A stretch of DNA of 41,660 nt, from positions 1 through 41,660 of the forward strand of contig JAAFJG010000042.1 in NCBI GenBank assembly GCA_013298075.1. Reading direction: 5' to 3'. The notes beneath the pieces are model-generated. The model did no database searches, was not told where the DNA came from, and saw nothing but the letters and a program-made list of their open reading frames with translations. The first letter of the stretch is position 1, and each line of letters starts with the position of its first letter. The translations under genes and the position numbers were made by a program. Below, one piece after another: positions 17,728 to 26,980 of the stretch. This DNA is from Cytophagales bacterium. Lineage in GTDB: Bacteria > Bacteroidota > Bacteroidia > Cytophagales > Microscillaceae.

Positions 17728-17786
17728 TTTTTTGTTGATATTTTCGATTGTTTTAAAAAAAAAGTAACTTTTTATTTTTTAAAGCA

Positions 17787-17830
17787 GGTTAAACGCAGCT
17801 AAAAACGTATTATTTGGTTTTTCAGAAATT
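17787..17830 (+). repeat. 3'-end hairpin repeat after lptB
   Basis: GTTAAACGCAGCTAAAAACG, TATTATTTG, then GTTTTTCAG forms an imperfect stem-loop 60 bases after the lptB stop. It matches the layout of 21456-21500 after lipA, but with a different base pair at one stem position. Confidence 0.55.
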
Positions 17831-17902
17831 ATAAAAATAAACATATTTTTATTTTATTACTTAAAATATTTGGACTTTGAACAAAAATATGTTAAAAAAT
17901 AA

Positions 17903-18003
17903 GGGTTCTTAGGAAATTTATACGGAAAAATTTTTTTGAAATAGTTTTTTGAATTGCCTCCAGATTTATCTGGAGGATAATATAAAATTTAATTGTTGGC
18001 TAT
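17903..18003 (-). repeat. Partial copy of the ~200-bp nested-inverted-repeat element
   Basis: Minus-oriented: GGTTCTTAGGAAATTTATAC at its left end corresponds to the GAACC terminus of full copies. The perfect CCTCCAGAT-TT-ATCTGGAGG hairpin follows, then a decayed TTGGCT arm. The other half of the element is missing. Confidence 0.7.
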
Positions 18004-18051
18004 TTTATACACAAAAGTAAGAACTATGAATGAAATAAACAAAAAAATAAG

Positions 18052-18089
18052 AAAAAAACCTATTTTTATTCTCAAAAATAGGTTTTTTT
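18052..18089. terminator. Bidirectional terminator between lptB and the prolyl oligopeptidase gene
   Basis: AAAAAAACCTATTTTT (18052-18067), loop ATTCTC, then the exact complement ending in seven T (18074-18089). It serves the converging lptB and peptidase genes. Confidence 0.85.
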
Positions 18090-18178
18090 GTGTGATATAA
18101 AATCAGAAATTATCACAAAAAAATAATCAAAAAAACACATAAAAAAAATAAATTTCTATACATTTTTTGTCTGCTTTT

Positions 18179-20293
18179 TTAAAATTTAACTCCCATATTA
18201 AAAAACATAAAAGCCCAAGTATCTGCATATTCATCTATCGTTTTGGTGATAGATTTTCCTGCTCCGTGTCCTGCTTTTGTGTCAATTCTAATCACAACAG
18301 GATTTTTTCCTTGATGTGTATTTTGTAATTTTGCTGCAAATTTGAACGAGTGAGCAGGCACAACTCTATCGTCATGATCAGCCGTTTTGACCATTGTAGC
18401 TGGATATTGTGTGCCTTTTTTGAGATTATGCAAAGGCGAATAACCCAATAAATTTTTAAATTCTGCTTCATTTCTTTCGCTTGAACCATACTCAACTACC
18501 CAACCCCAACCAATCGTAAATTTATGAAATCTCAACATATCTAACACGCCCACCGCTGGAAAAGCAACTTTATATAAATTCGGTTTTTGCGTCATACACG
18601 CACCCACGAGCAAGCCTCCATTCGAGCCACCTGCGATAGCCAAATAATCTTTGGAAGTATATTTTTCTTTGATTAAATATTCTGCTGCATAGATAAAATC
18701 ATCAAAAACATTTTGCTTTTTTAATAACATACCTGCCTCGTGCCAATCTTCGCCATATTCTCCGCCACCTCTCAAATTAACCATCGCATAAATGCCACCA
18801 TTTTCTAACAAAGGCAAAAGCATAGGATTGAAAGAAGGTTGCAAACTGATATTAAAACCGCCATAACCATACAAATAAGTAGGATTTTTGCCATTCAATA
18901 CCAAACCTTTTTTATGAACGACAAACATAGGAATTTTTGTACCATCTTTACTTTTGAAAAATATTTGGTTGGTTTGATATTCATCAGAATTAAATTTTGC
19001 TTCTGATTTTCTAAATAATTCCGATTTTCCTGTGGCAATATCGTATTTATAAATAGTAGAAGGATAAATAAAAGAAGTAAACGTATAAAATACAAAAGTA
19101 TCTTCTTTTTCGCCATCAAAACCGCTTGCTGCACCCAAAGAAGGTAACTCAACTTCTCTTTCTAATTTTCCTTTCATATCATATTGATATATTTTGGTGG
19201 CTACATCTTTCAAATAACCTGCAAAATATTTTCCACCTGCTTTGCTGATGCTTTCTAATAATTCTTTTTTTTCAGGAATAATTTCTTTCCAATTTTGGCG
19301 ATCAGTATTATTGATATTGACGCTGATAAAACGATAATTGGGGGCATTGTCATTGGTATAAACCAACAAATTATCTTCAAAACTATCAATCACAGAATAA
19401 TTATTTTTAAAGCCTTTGAACAATAATTGAAAACCTTTTTCTTTGTTTTTAGTATCTAAAACCTTGATTTCGCTGCCTGCTGTGCCTTCTGAAATATTTA
19501 AAATCACAAATCTTGAATCTTCTGAAACACTCACAAAATGAAAACGCAAAGGATTTTGTTTGTCTTCATAAATCAATTTATCGTCTTGTTGAGAAGTGCC
19601 TAACTCGTGAAAATATACTTTATGAAATTCATTTTTAGATGAAAATTCTGCTCCTTTTGGTTTGTCATAACGACTATAATAAAATCCGTTGCCAAGCCAA
19701 GCTGCTCCCGAAAATTTTACCCATTCTAATTTATCGCTCAAATCTTTGGCGGTAGCCACTTCTTTTACCCTTATTTCTTGCCAATCTGAGCCAGATTTTG
19801 ATACCGTATAAGCAATATATTTTTTGTCTTTGGATAAACCCGATAAATTTGCTGCGACAGTTCCATCAGTAGAAAGTGTATTAGGATTTAAAAAAATCTC
19901 AGGTTTTTGGTTTAAATCTTTTTGATAATAAGTAATGCTATGATTTTGTAACCCATCATTTTTACTAAACATATAATATTCGCCTACTTTGAAAGGAGCA
20001 GATATTTTTGGATAATTGACTAATTCGGTCAACCGATTTTTAATTTTATCTCGAAAAGGAATTTGTTTGAGATAGTCAAAAGTTACTTTATTTTGAGCAA
20101 TTACCCAATTTTCTACTTCTTTGGTGGTGTCATTTTCGAGCCATCGATATTCGTCTTCGACAGATTTACCAAAATAAACATCGGTTTGTTTTACTTTTTT
20201 GGTGGTTGGGTATTTCATTTTTGATTGTGCGTTCAAGATTTGAAAAGAAAAGAAAGACAATAATAATATTGCCCAAAGGTTATATTTTATCAT
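18179..20293 (-). CDS. Secreted prolyl oligopeptidase (S9A family)
   Basis: 704 residues. A signal peptide (NLWAILLLSFFSFQILNAQ) is followed by the family's N-terminal signature EDEYRWLEND and a seven-bladed propeller up to about residue 430. The alpha/beta-hydrolase domain then carries the full triad: Ser557 in AGGSNGG, Asp641 in ADHDDRVVP, and His676 in AGHGAGK. Arg643, used for substrate carboxylate contact in this family, is present. Prolyl oligopeptidases cut short peptides after proline. Export indicates use on periplasmic or external peptides. Single gene; upstream gap to lipA (20294-20563) holds only AT-rich sequence and the lipA promoter box. Confidence 0.95.
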   Translation of the reverse strand: MIKYNLWAILLLSFFSFQILNAQSKMKYPTTKKVKQTDVYFGKSVEDEYRWLENDTTKEVENWVIAQNKVTFDYLKQIPFRDKIKNRLTELVNYPKISAPFKVGEYYMFSKNDGLQNHSITYYQKDLNQKPEIFLNPNTLSTDGTVAANLSGLSKDKKYIAYTVSKSGSDWQEIRVKEVATAKDLSDKLEWVKFSGAAWLGNGFYYSRYDKPKGAEFSSKNEFHKVYFHELGTSQQDDKLIYEDKQNPLRFHFVSVSEDSRFVILNISEGTAGSEIKVLDTKNKEKGFQLLFKGFKNNYSVIDSFEDNLLVYTNDNAPNYRFISVNINNTDRQNWKEIIPEKKELLESISKAGGKYFAGYLKDVATKIYQYDMKGKLEREVELPSLGAASGFDGEKEDTFVFYTFTSFIYPSTIYKYDIATGKSELFRKSEAKFNSDEYQTNQIFFKSKDGTKIPMFVVHKKGLVLNGKNPTYLYGYGGFNISLQPSFNPMLLPLLENGGIYAMVNLRGGGEYGEDWHEAGMLLKKQNVFDDFIYAAEYLIKEKYTSKDYLAIAGGSNGGLLVGACMTQKPNLYKVAFPAVGVLDMLRFHKFTIGWGWVVEYGSSERNEAEFKNLLGYSPLHNLKKGTQYPATMVKTADHDDRVVPAHSFKFAAKLQNTHQGKNPVVIRIDTKAGHGAGKSITKTIDEYADTWAFMFFNMGVKF

Positions 20294-20525
20294 AATGATT
20301 TTTTATTAAAAATAATTGATTTGAAAAACTTTGTAAAGTTCCTAAAAAAAATTTAAAAATCACAAATAAATAACGATTTTTTAGCATTTTTAACGAATAA
20401 AACTTTGAACATTTTTTTGTTTTTTTATGTTAGATAAATTAAGTCGATTATATTTCAAAAAAAATATTTTTAGCAAAACTACAATATTTTTTCATTGAAA
20501 ATATCTTTTTTTAAAATAATTATTT

Positions 20526-20533
20526 TAATTTTG
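20526..20533 (+). promoter_or_regulatory. -7 promoter box for lipA
   Basis: TAATTTTG, fitting TAnnTTTG, 30 bases before the ATG at 20564. It lies downstream of an alternative TTG start at 20495 and therefore argues for the shorter protein. Confidence 0.5.
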
Positions 20534-20563
20534 CAGTCGTATCAATCAATAAAATTCAAAAAA

Positions 20564-21427
20564 ATGGAACAAGAAATATTAAAAAAAGGAAGAACAAAAC
20601 CTGATTGGTTAAAAATAAAACTTCCTGATAATCAAGAATATACACAAGTTAAAAAAATTGTAGAAACACACAATTTACATACCATTTGCCAAAGTGGAAG
20701 ATGTCCTAATATGGGCGAATGTTGGGGACGTGGCACAGCAACTTTTATGATTTTAGGTGATATTTGTACGCGTGCTTGTCGTTTTTGTGCCGTAAAAACG
20801 GGCAGACCAGAAGCAGTAGATACCAAAGAACCGATGAATGTAGCAAAATCTATCCAATTGATGAACCTAAAACATTGTGTGATTACTTCAGTGGATAGAG
20901 ATGATTTGAAAGATGGCGGCTCGAATATTTGGCAACAAACTATTTTAGCAGTCAAAGAATTAAATCCAAATACAACGATTGAAGTGTTGATTCCTGATTT
21001 TAAAGGAAATATAGAAAATATTCAAAGAGTTATCACCGCAAAACCAAATGTTATTTCGCATAATATGGAAACTGTACGAAGATTAACAAAACAAGTGCGA
21101 AGAAATTCTGATTATGATAGAAGTTTGTCTGTTTTAAAATATGTAGCAGAAGCAGGACTTAGACCAAAATCGGGCATTATGTTGGGCATTGGTGAAACTG
21201 AAAAAGAGATTTTAGAAACGATGGACGATTTAAGAAATGTAGGTTGTGAGGTGCTAACGATTGGACAATATTTACAACCTACGAAAGAAATGATGGAAGT
21301 AAGCGAATTTATTCATCCTGATATTTTTAAAAAATACGAAGAAATTGGTTTAGAAATAGGTTTTAAATACGTGGAAAGTGGTGCTTTGGTGCGCAGTTCT
21401 TATCACGCAGAAAAACATGTGATTTAA
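20564..21427 (+). CDS. lipA: Lipoyl synthase
   Basis: 287 residues from the ATG at 20564. A radical-SAM enzyme that inserts two sulfurs into octanoyl groups on lipoyl domains of 2-oxoacid dehydrogenases. The auxiliary cluster is bound by Cys42, Cys47 and Cys53 ([12 protein letters not shown]). The radical-SAM cluster uses Cys68, Cys72 and Cys75 (CTRACRFC). The conserved C-terminal RSSY motif, whose Ser completes the auxiliary cluster, lies near 277-280. Other family blocks are [28 protein letters not shown] and [15 protein letters not shown]. Its usual partner lipB is not in the window. Confidence 0.97.
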   Translation: MEQEILKKGRTKPDWLKIKLPDNQEYTQVKKIVETHNLHTICQSGRCPNMGECWGRGTATFMILGDICTRACRFCAVKTGRPEAVDTKEPMNVAKSIQLMNLKHCVITSVDRDDLKDGGSNIWQQTILAVKELNPNTTIEVLIPDFKGNIENIQRVITAKPNVISHNMETVRRLTKQVRRNSDYDRSLSVLKYVAEAGLRPKSGIMLGIGETEKEILETMDDLRNVGCEVLTIGQYLQPTKEMMEVSEFIHPDIFKKYEEIGLEIGFKYVESGALVRSSYHAEKHVI

Positions 21428-21455
21428 TTGATGAAAAAATTACTTATTTTATTCA

Positions 21456-21582
21456 GATTAAACGCACCTAAAAAGGCATTATTTTGTCTTTTTAGGTATT
21501 CGAAAAATAGCCATACTCTACAAACTTATTATATTTAAAAAAAAGATATTTTCATTTTTTCGCACAAATTCCCTAAGAACCA
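21456..21582 (+). repeat. Composite repeat after lipA: 3'-end hairpin plus tail of the ~200-bp element
   Basis: ACCTAAAAAG (21466-21475) and CTTTTTAGGT (21488-21497) form a perfect 10-bp stem, the counterpart of the repeat at 17787. A stretch ending AATAGCCATACTCTACAAAC resembles the outer end of the three-stem repeat at 38139-38240. The unit closes with CGCACAAATTCCCTAAGAAC-CA, the terminal end of the ~200-bp element. It looks like remnants of three families stacked together. The stem may act as the lipA terminator. Confidence 0.55.
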
Positions 21583-21685
21583 AAATATTTGAGATTTCGA
21601 GTAGTAAATATAAGATTTTTTTGATAAAAATAAAAATCAAAAAAAATATTTATTCTATTTATTTATAAAAATAAAAAAAAAGATT

Positions 21686-21693
21686 TATCTTTG
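21686..21693 (+). promoter_or_regulatory. -7 promoter box for the AsmA gene
   Basis: TATCTTTG (TAnnTTTG consensus), 63 bases before the ATG at 21756. The expected -33 region is AT-only and not convincing. Confidence 0.5.
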
Positions 21694-21755
21694 CATTATA
21701 TTTCACTTCGCAGGTAAAATATAGAAAATATTACTCAAAAATATCGCAAAATAAT

Positions 21756-24700
21756 ATGAAATTTCGCCCTAAAAAAATATTTAAAATAATTGGTTATACC
21801 TTTTTAGGTTTCTTTTTGTTCTTAATTGCACTGACTTGGATAATTCCTTTTTTCTTCTCTGATACAATTAAATCAATGATTGACAAGGAGTTACAAAAAC
21901 AAGTCAATGCTGATGTCAATTTCAAAGCCAATGATTTTAGTTTGTCTTTTTTGCGTAGTTTTCCTAATTTGAGTGTAGGACAAGAAAATTTGAGCGTAGT
22001 TGGAAAAGGAGAATTTAAAGGAGATACTTTGGTAGCTTTTCAAAGTTTTAGAGCAAGTATTAATGTTTGGAGTTTTTTGTGGGGAAGCGAGCCGCAAGTT
22101 ACGGGCATTTATCTCAAAAAACCTCGAATTTTTGTGAAAGTAAAAGCAAACGGAAAAGCAAATTATGATATTATGATTCCGCAAATTGATACGATAAAAA
22201 AAGAAGAAAAACCTTCTGAATTTAGCATCGGTATTCGTTGGTGGGAAATTCAAGATGGGCATTTTGTGTATGATGATAAAGTTCAAAAAATATATACAAA
22301 AATAGATAAATTAGACCACAAGGGAAGTGGGAATTTCAATCAAAAAATATTTGATTTAACCACTTTTACATCTTTGGATAGATTAAAAGTAGTTACTGAT
22401 GGCAATGCAATGGTCGAAGATAGATTGTTCGAATTAGATTTAACATTAAATATTAATAACGAAGAAAAAAAATATACTTTCAAAAAAAATAGTATCAAAA
22501 TAAATGATTTTGTGTTTGGTTTTGATGGCTATGTGCAGTTGCTCAAAGACAGCACAACCAAATTAGATTTAACTTATAAGGCACAAGAAAATAAATTTAA
22601 AAATATACTTTCGTTAGTGCCTGCGGTTTTTACCAAAGATTTTAAAGACCTAAAAACCGATGGTTCATTGGCTTTTGATGGTATGGTGAAAGGAATAATT
22701 GGCAAAGAAAAACTGCCTGCTTTTAATCTCAATTTAAAAGTTACCGATGGGATGTTTCAATATCCAAGTTTGCCGACTGCTATCAATAATATTCAAGTGA
22801 ATTTGATGGTCAATAATAAAGATGGAATTATTGATAATACCTATATAAACTTAGAAAAATTTCATATTGATTTAGGAAAAAATCCGATTGATGCCAAAGC
22901 AAAAATTGAAGGATTAACCAAAATAAATACAGATGCGAAAGCAACAGCAAAAATAAATTTGGCAGATTTGAATAAAATGTTTCCTATGCAAGGATTAGTT
23001 TTGAAAGGAAATTATAGCCTCGATGCCTACGCAAAAGGCATATATAATACGCTCACAGGCTCACTTCCTTCGTTTTCTGCGACGATGAATTTATTGAATG
23101 GGTATGCAAAAAGTTCGCAATTTCCTGAAGCTTTAGATAATTTTAATTTTGTTTCTCATATCAAATGTCCCACAGGAAAATTTGAAGATTTTGAATTGAA
23201 AGTTGATGATGCTAATTTTTCATTGGATAAAGAAAATTTTGAAGTCAGTGCATTGGTGCAAAATTTAAAAGATATTTCTTACGATTTGAAAGCAAAAGGA
23301 ACGATAGATTTAGGAAAAATTACTAAAATATTTCCTTTGGATAAAACCCAATTAGCAGGAAGAATTTCGGCTGATATAGAAAATAGTGCAAAAGTATCGG
23401 ATATTTTGGCGGGGCAATATATCAAAGTAAAAACGTCAGGTTTTGTGAAAGTAGATAAATTAAATTATGTGCATAAAGAATATTTGCCATTGGGTTTTAA
23501 AATCACAAAATCAGAAGCGAAATTTACGCCACAAAGTTTGAAATTAGAAAAATTTGATGGATTTTTAGGAAAAAGTGATATTCACGCCCAAGGCGATTTA
23601 ACGAATTATTTGGCTTATACATTCAAAAATGAAACATTAAAAGGAAATCTTAATTTTCAATCTGATGTGTTTGATGTGAACGAATGGATTCCTGCGGGAG
23701 CAACACCTGTAGCAACTACTACGCCTACAAATACACCCAAACCTCAGCCTAATATTTCCAAAGATAAGAAAAATACTCCTCCGCCACCTGTAGCATCTGC
23801 AGTGGTAGAAATTCCTAAAAATATTGATTTTGTTTTAAATTCAAAAATTGGTAAAATTGAATATAAAAATACACCTGTAAAAAATTTGATAGGCAAAATT
23901 TTGGTAAAAGGTGGAGTTGTTTCGATGCAAAATGTTACTTTTGATTTCTTAGGGGCAGGTTTTGTAACCAATGGAAGTTATAGCAGTGCCGATAAATATA
24001 ATCCGACGTATAGTTTTGATTTGGGAATTTCAGATTTATTTTTGTCAAATTTATATAAAGCATATAGTACAGAAACAAAATTGGCAAATAATTATGGTGG
24101 AAAAATCAATACATTATTTAAAATTGCGGGTAATTTAGACCAACAAATGATGCCTAAATTTGATAAATCTATGAATGGTAATTTTTCGATGGCAGTCGCA
24201 CAAGCATTGATTAAAGACCCAAAAATATTAGACCAAGTCAAAAACTTTATTAAAATTCCTGAAATGGCTTTCAAAGATTTTAATGTAAAAGCACAAATCA
24301 AAGATGGAAAAGTGAATTATACTCCTTTTGATATTGAAATGGGGAAATATAAAATGAGTGTCAGCGGAAATAATGGCGTAGATGGAAGTTTAGATTTTAG
24401 ATTAGGTACTGTTCTTCCTACCAATCAATTAAGTATGATTGGAACGGCAGCTTTGGCAAATGTTTTGGGTAAAAAAATTGATGCCAATGATATAAAAGCC
24501 AATTTTGCTATCACAGGAAATTATAATGATCCAAAAGTAAATTTGGTGGGAAGTGATGGAAAAATCATCAAACCAAAAGAAGCAGTCAAAGAAAAAGTAA
24601 AAGAAATTGTAGACGAAAAGAAAAAAGAAGTTGTAGAAGATGTTAAAAAACAAGCGTCTGAAAAAGCCGAAGCCATTTTAGCAAAAGCAAAAGAACAAGC

Positions 24701-24983
24701 TGATGAAATAAAAGCAAAAGCAAAAGAAATTGCAGATAAAATCAAAAACGAGGCGGACATTAACTATCAAAAAACTTTAGATGAAGCCTATAAAAATGCT
24801 TACGATAATGCTCCTTTTGCGAAAGGAAAAGCAGGAGATTTAGCCAAAAAAGCGGCTGATAGAATTGCTTCATCTGCACGCAATGAGGCATACAAACGTG
24901 CTACACAAGTAGAAAGTGAGGCAGAAACCAAAGCCAATCAAGTAACGAGTGAAGGGCAAAAACAAGCAGATAAACTAAAATAA
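21756..24983 (+). CDS. AsmA-family protein with C-terminal Lys/Glu/Ala helical tail
   Basis: 1075 residues. The N-terminus has a short cytosolic basic stretch and one membrane segment (IIGYTFLGFFLFLIALTWIIPFFF), after which the chain is periplasmic. The AsmA-type start follows (VNADVNFKANDFSLSFLRSFPNLSVG, then VTGIYLKKPRIFVKVKANG). A long series of beta segments forms the AsmA/DUF3971-like groove through about residue 930, interrupted near 646-687 by a Pro/Thr linker (TPTNTPKPQP, TPPPPV). AsmA-like proteins are thought to move phospholipids or help outer-membrane biogenesis. Residues about 938-1075 are an unusual low-complexity helix rich in Lys, Glu and Ala (EKVKEIVDEKKKEVVEDVKK), likely a coiled coil. 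Confidence 0.9.
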   Translation: MKFRPKKIFKIIGYTFLGFFLFLIALTWIIPFFFSDTIKSMIDKELQKQVNADVNFKANDFSLSFLRSFPNLSVGQENLSVVGKGEFKGDTLVAFQSFRASINVWSFLWGSEPQVTGIYLKKPRIFVKVKANGKANYDIMIPQIDTIKKEEKPSEFSIGIRWWEIQDGHFVYDDKVQKIYTKIDKLDHKGSGNFNQKIFDLTTFTSLDRLKVVTDGNAMVEDRLFELDLTLNINNEEKKYTFKKNSIKINDFVFGFDGYVQLLKDSTTKLDLTYKAQENKFKNILSLVPAVFTKDFKDLKTDGSLAFDGMVKGIIGKEKLPAFNLNLKVTDGMFQYPSLPTAINNIQVNLMVNNKDGIIDNTYINLEKFHIDLGKNPIDAKAKIEGLTKINTDAKATAKINLADLNKMFPMQGLVLKGNYSLDAYAKGIYNTLTGSLPSFSATMNLLNGYAKSSQFPEALDNFNFVSHIKCPTGKFEDFELKVDDANFSLDKENFEVSALVQNLKDISYDLKAKGTIDLGKITKIFPLDKTQLAGRISADIENSAKVSDILAGQYIKVKTSGFVKVDKLNYVHKEYLPLGFKITKSEAKFTPQSLKLEKFDGFLGKSDIHAQGDLTNYLAYTFKNETLKGNLNFQSDVFDVNEWIPAGATPVATTTPTNTPKPQPNISKDKKNTPPPPVASAVVEIPKNIDFVLNSKIGKIEYKNTPVKNLIGKILVKGGVVSMQNVTFDFLGAGFVTNGSYSSADKYNPTYSFDLGISDLFLSNLYKAYSTETKLANNYGGKINTLFKIAGNLDQQMMPKFDKSMNGNFSMAVAQALIKDPKILDQVKNFIKIPEMAFKDFNVKAQIKDGKVNYTPFDIEMGKYKMSVSGNNGVDGSLDFRLGTVLPTNQLSMIGTAALANVLGKKIDANDIKANFAITGNYNDPKVNLVGSDGKIIKPKEAVKEKVKEIVDEKKKEVVEDVKKQASEKAEAILAKAKEQADEIKAKAKEIADKIKNEADINYQKTLDEAYKNAYDNAPFAKGKAGDLAKKAADRIASSARNEAYKRATQVESEAETKANQVTSEGQKQADKLK

Positions 24984-25031
24984 AAAATCAAAAACTCTAA
25001 AATATAATATTACGAAAATTTTAATTTTTTT

Positions 25032-25913
25032 ATGCTTATGAAAAATCTAATGTATGTAGGGCTTATTTTTTTGTTTATATCTTGCACAACAAGTATAAAA
25101 AAAGACCCAGCACCAATTCCTCAGAATCTTAATTCTGACCATTATCAATTAGGGAATCCGAGTAATGCGAGGATTGACCCACTTTTTCCTAATAATTATT
25201 TAATTATCAGAAATGAATATGTAACTTCTTACAACAATTCGAAAGGACACGCCAATTGGACGGCTTGGAATTTGACAAGTGCTTGGTTAGGAAGTGTGTC
25301 AAGAGCAGATGATTTTAGAGCAGACTCTGATTTGCCCGATCAATTTTTAAGAGTAGGAGACCGAGATTATAATGGTTCTGTAAGTGGTTTTGATAGAGGA
25401 CATCTTTGTCCATCAGGCGATAGAACCAATACAGATGCAGCCAATTCAATGACTTTTTTGATGACGAATATGATTCCACAATCACCTAATAATAATCAAG
25501 GAACCTGGAATGCTTTAGAAGATTATACAAGAACACTTCTTGGTGGTGGCACAATGGAATGTCATATTTTTGCGGGTGCTTATGGAACAGGTGGTTTAGG
25601 AAGAACAGTTAGCACAAACGGTCCTATCAATTCATCAGTTACTAATACGTTATTTGGTGGAAGAATAAATGTTCCTGCACGTACTTGGAAAATCATTGTT
25701 TTAATTCCTATCGGTATCAATGACGAAAATAGAGTAAGGAGTGATACTCGTGTGATTGCGGTAGATATGCCTAATCGTGCTGATATTAATTCAAATTGGA
25801 AGGATTATCGTGTAAGTGTGAGGTCTTTAGAAATAGCTACAGGTTTTAATTTCTTGAGCAAAGTACCACAAGGTATTCAAGATATTATTGAAACAAAAAT
25901 AGATAATTTATAA
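25032..25913 (+). CDS. DNA/RNA non-specific endonuclease, lipoprotein
   Basis: 293 residues; an ATG two codons later (25038) is equally possible. A short lipoprotein signal ends at Cys18 (LIFLFISC). The beta-beta-alpha-metal nuclease domain has DRGH (121-124, catalytic His124), then NMIPQSPNNNQGTWNALEDY. In that block Asn155 and Glu163 correspond to the Mg-binding Asn and Glu of Serratia nuclease. Being lipid-anchored at the envelope, it probably degrades external DNA or RNA for nutrients or defence against incoming nucleic acid. It lies 48 bases after the AsmA gene with no clear promoter and may be cotranscribed. Confidence 0.93.
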   Translation: MLMKNLMYVGLIFLFISCTTSIKKDPAPIPQNLNSDHYQLGNPSNARIDPLFPNNYLIIRNEYVTSYNNSKGHANWTAWNLTSAWLGSVSRADDFRADSDLPDQFLRVGDRDYNGSVSGFDRGHLCPSGDRTNTDAANSMTFLMTNMIPQSPNNNQGTWNALEDYTRTLLGGGTMECHIFAGAYGTGGLGRTVSTNGPINSSVTNTLFGGRINVPARTWKIIVLIPIGINDENRVRSDTRVIAVDMPNRADINSNWKDYRVSVRSLEIATGFNFLSKVPQGIQDIIETKIDNL

Positions 25914-26023
25914 AAAAATAACTTGATTATAAAAATTAAAAGTTCTTTTAAAATTGTTTTAAGGAAGTACCTAAAAAATAAATTACTTGTTTAATTAAGG
26001 GGTTTTTATTTGAAAGTACGAGC

Positions 26024-26059
26024 ATCTAAAACGTAGGCGTTAACGCCTACGTTTTAGAT
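26024..26059. repeat. Perfect 36-bp palindrome, copy 2
   Basis: Same core as 13429-13470, centred on GTTAAC at 26039-26044, with 18-base arms and no spacer. It lies about 110 bases after the nuclease stop and before trpG/pabA on the plus strand. Confidence 0.85.
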
Positions 26060-26143
26060 TTATAATAAATAAAAATTTTTCAGGTATATTTTCTACTTGT
26101 TTCCTTTACATAATCAGCATATAAAAAATATCCACACAAAAAA

Positions 26144-26710
26144 ATGAAAAAAATATTAGTCATAGATAATTATGATTCTTTTGTATATAATTTGGTGCAT
26201 TATCTCAAAGAATTAGGGCAAGAAGTAGAGGTAATTAGAAATAATAAAATTGATTTAGAAAGCGTCAATCAATATGATAAAATTTTGCTTTCACCCGGTC
26301 CTGGTTTGCCTTCTGAGGCAGGAATTATGCCTGCGTTAATCCAAAAATATGCTCCTACAAAAAGTATTTTGGGCGTATGTTTGGGTCATCAAGCGATTGG
26401 AGAAGCTTTTGGAGCAAAATTATTGAATTTGCCCGAAGTTTTGCACGGCATTTCTTCGACTATCAATATTATCAAACCAAAAAGTAAATTATTTGATAAT
26501 TTGCCAATTCAATTCAAAATTGGACATTATCATTCTTGGGTTGTTGAAAAAAAGAGTATTAAAAATCCTTTAAAAATTACGGCAATAGATAAAGATGGTT
26601 TTGTAATGGCAATTTCACACGAAACATACGATGTGCATGGCGTTCAATTTCACCCTGAATCTGTTTTGACTGAATTTGGTCATCAAATTTTAAAAAATTG
26701 GATTGAATAA
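26144..26710 (+). CDS. Glutamine amidotransferase of anthranilate or aminodeoxychorismate synthase
   Basis: 188 residues, full length. A class I glutaminase (TrpG/PabA) that passes ammonia to a chorismate-using partner. Motifs: LLSPGPGLPSEAG (48-60), nucleophile Cys79 in GVCLGHQAIGE, HGISS (101-105), and His170/Glu172 in VQFHPES. Neither trpE, trpD nor pabB is adjacent, so sequence alone does not tell tryptophan from folate use; a lone gene may serve both. I therefore give no symbol. Confidence 0.92.
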   Translation: MKKILVIDNYDSFVYNLVHYLKELGQEVEVIRNNKIDLESVNQYDKILLSPGPGLPSEAGIMPALIQKYAPTKSILGVCLGHQAIGEAFGAKLLNLPEVLHGISSTINIIKPKSKLFDNLPIQFKIGHYHSWVVEKKSIKNPLKITAIDKDGFVMAISHETYDVHGVQFHPESVLTEFGHQILKNWIE

Positions 26711-26757
26711 AAATTATTAGTGTCAGAAAATAATTGTCAAGCTAATCTAATAACGCA

Positions 26758-26893
26758 AAATATCAATTCGAGAAATAAGAATATTTTGGCTAAAGCCAAC
26801 TGTTAAATTTTATATTATCCTCCAGATAAATCTGGAGGCAATTCAAGAAAAGCGTTTTAAGAAAAATAATTTCATTTTTTGTATAAATTTTCC
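26758..26893 (+). repeat. Partial copy of the ~200-bp nested-inverted-repeat element
   Basis: Plus-oriented. Contains TTTTGGCTAAAGCCAA and the perfect hairpin CCTCCAGAT-AA-ATCTGGAGG (about 26819-26838). The 5' third and the terminal GAACCA end are missing. Confidence 0.7.
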
Positions 26894-26920
26894 AAAAATA
26901 AAAATAAATTCATACACCTA

Positions 26921-26958
26921 AAAAAACTCAAATTATATTGTTATCATTTGAGTTTTTT
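26921..26958 (-). terminator. Terminator of the MerR/B12 regulator gene
   Basis: AAAAAACTCAAAT (26921-26933) and ATTTGAGTTTTTT (26946-26958) are exact complements separated by 12 bases. The A-run on the plus strand becomes the T-tract for the minus-strand gene ending at 26981. Confidence 0.85.
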
Positions 26959-26980
26959 ATTGATTTTATATCAAAATTAT

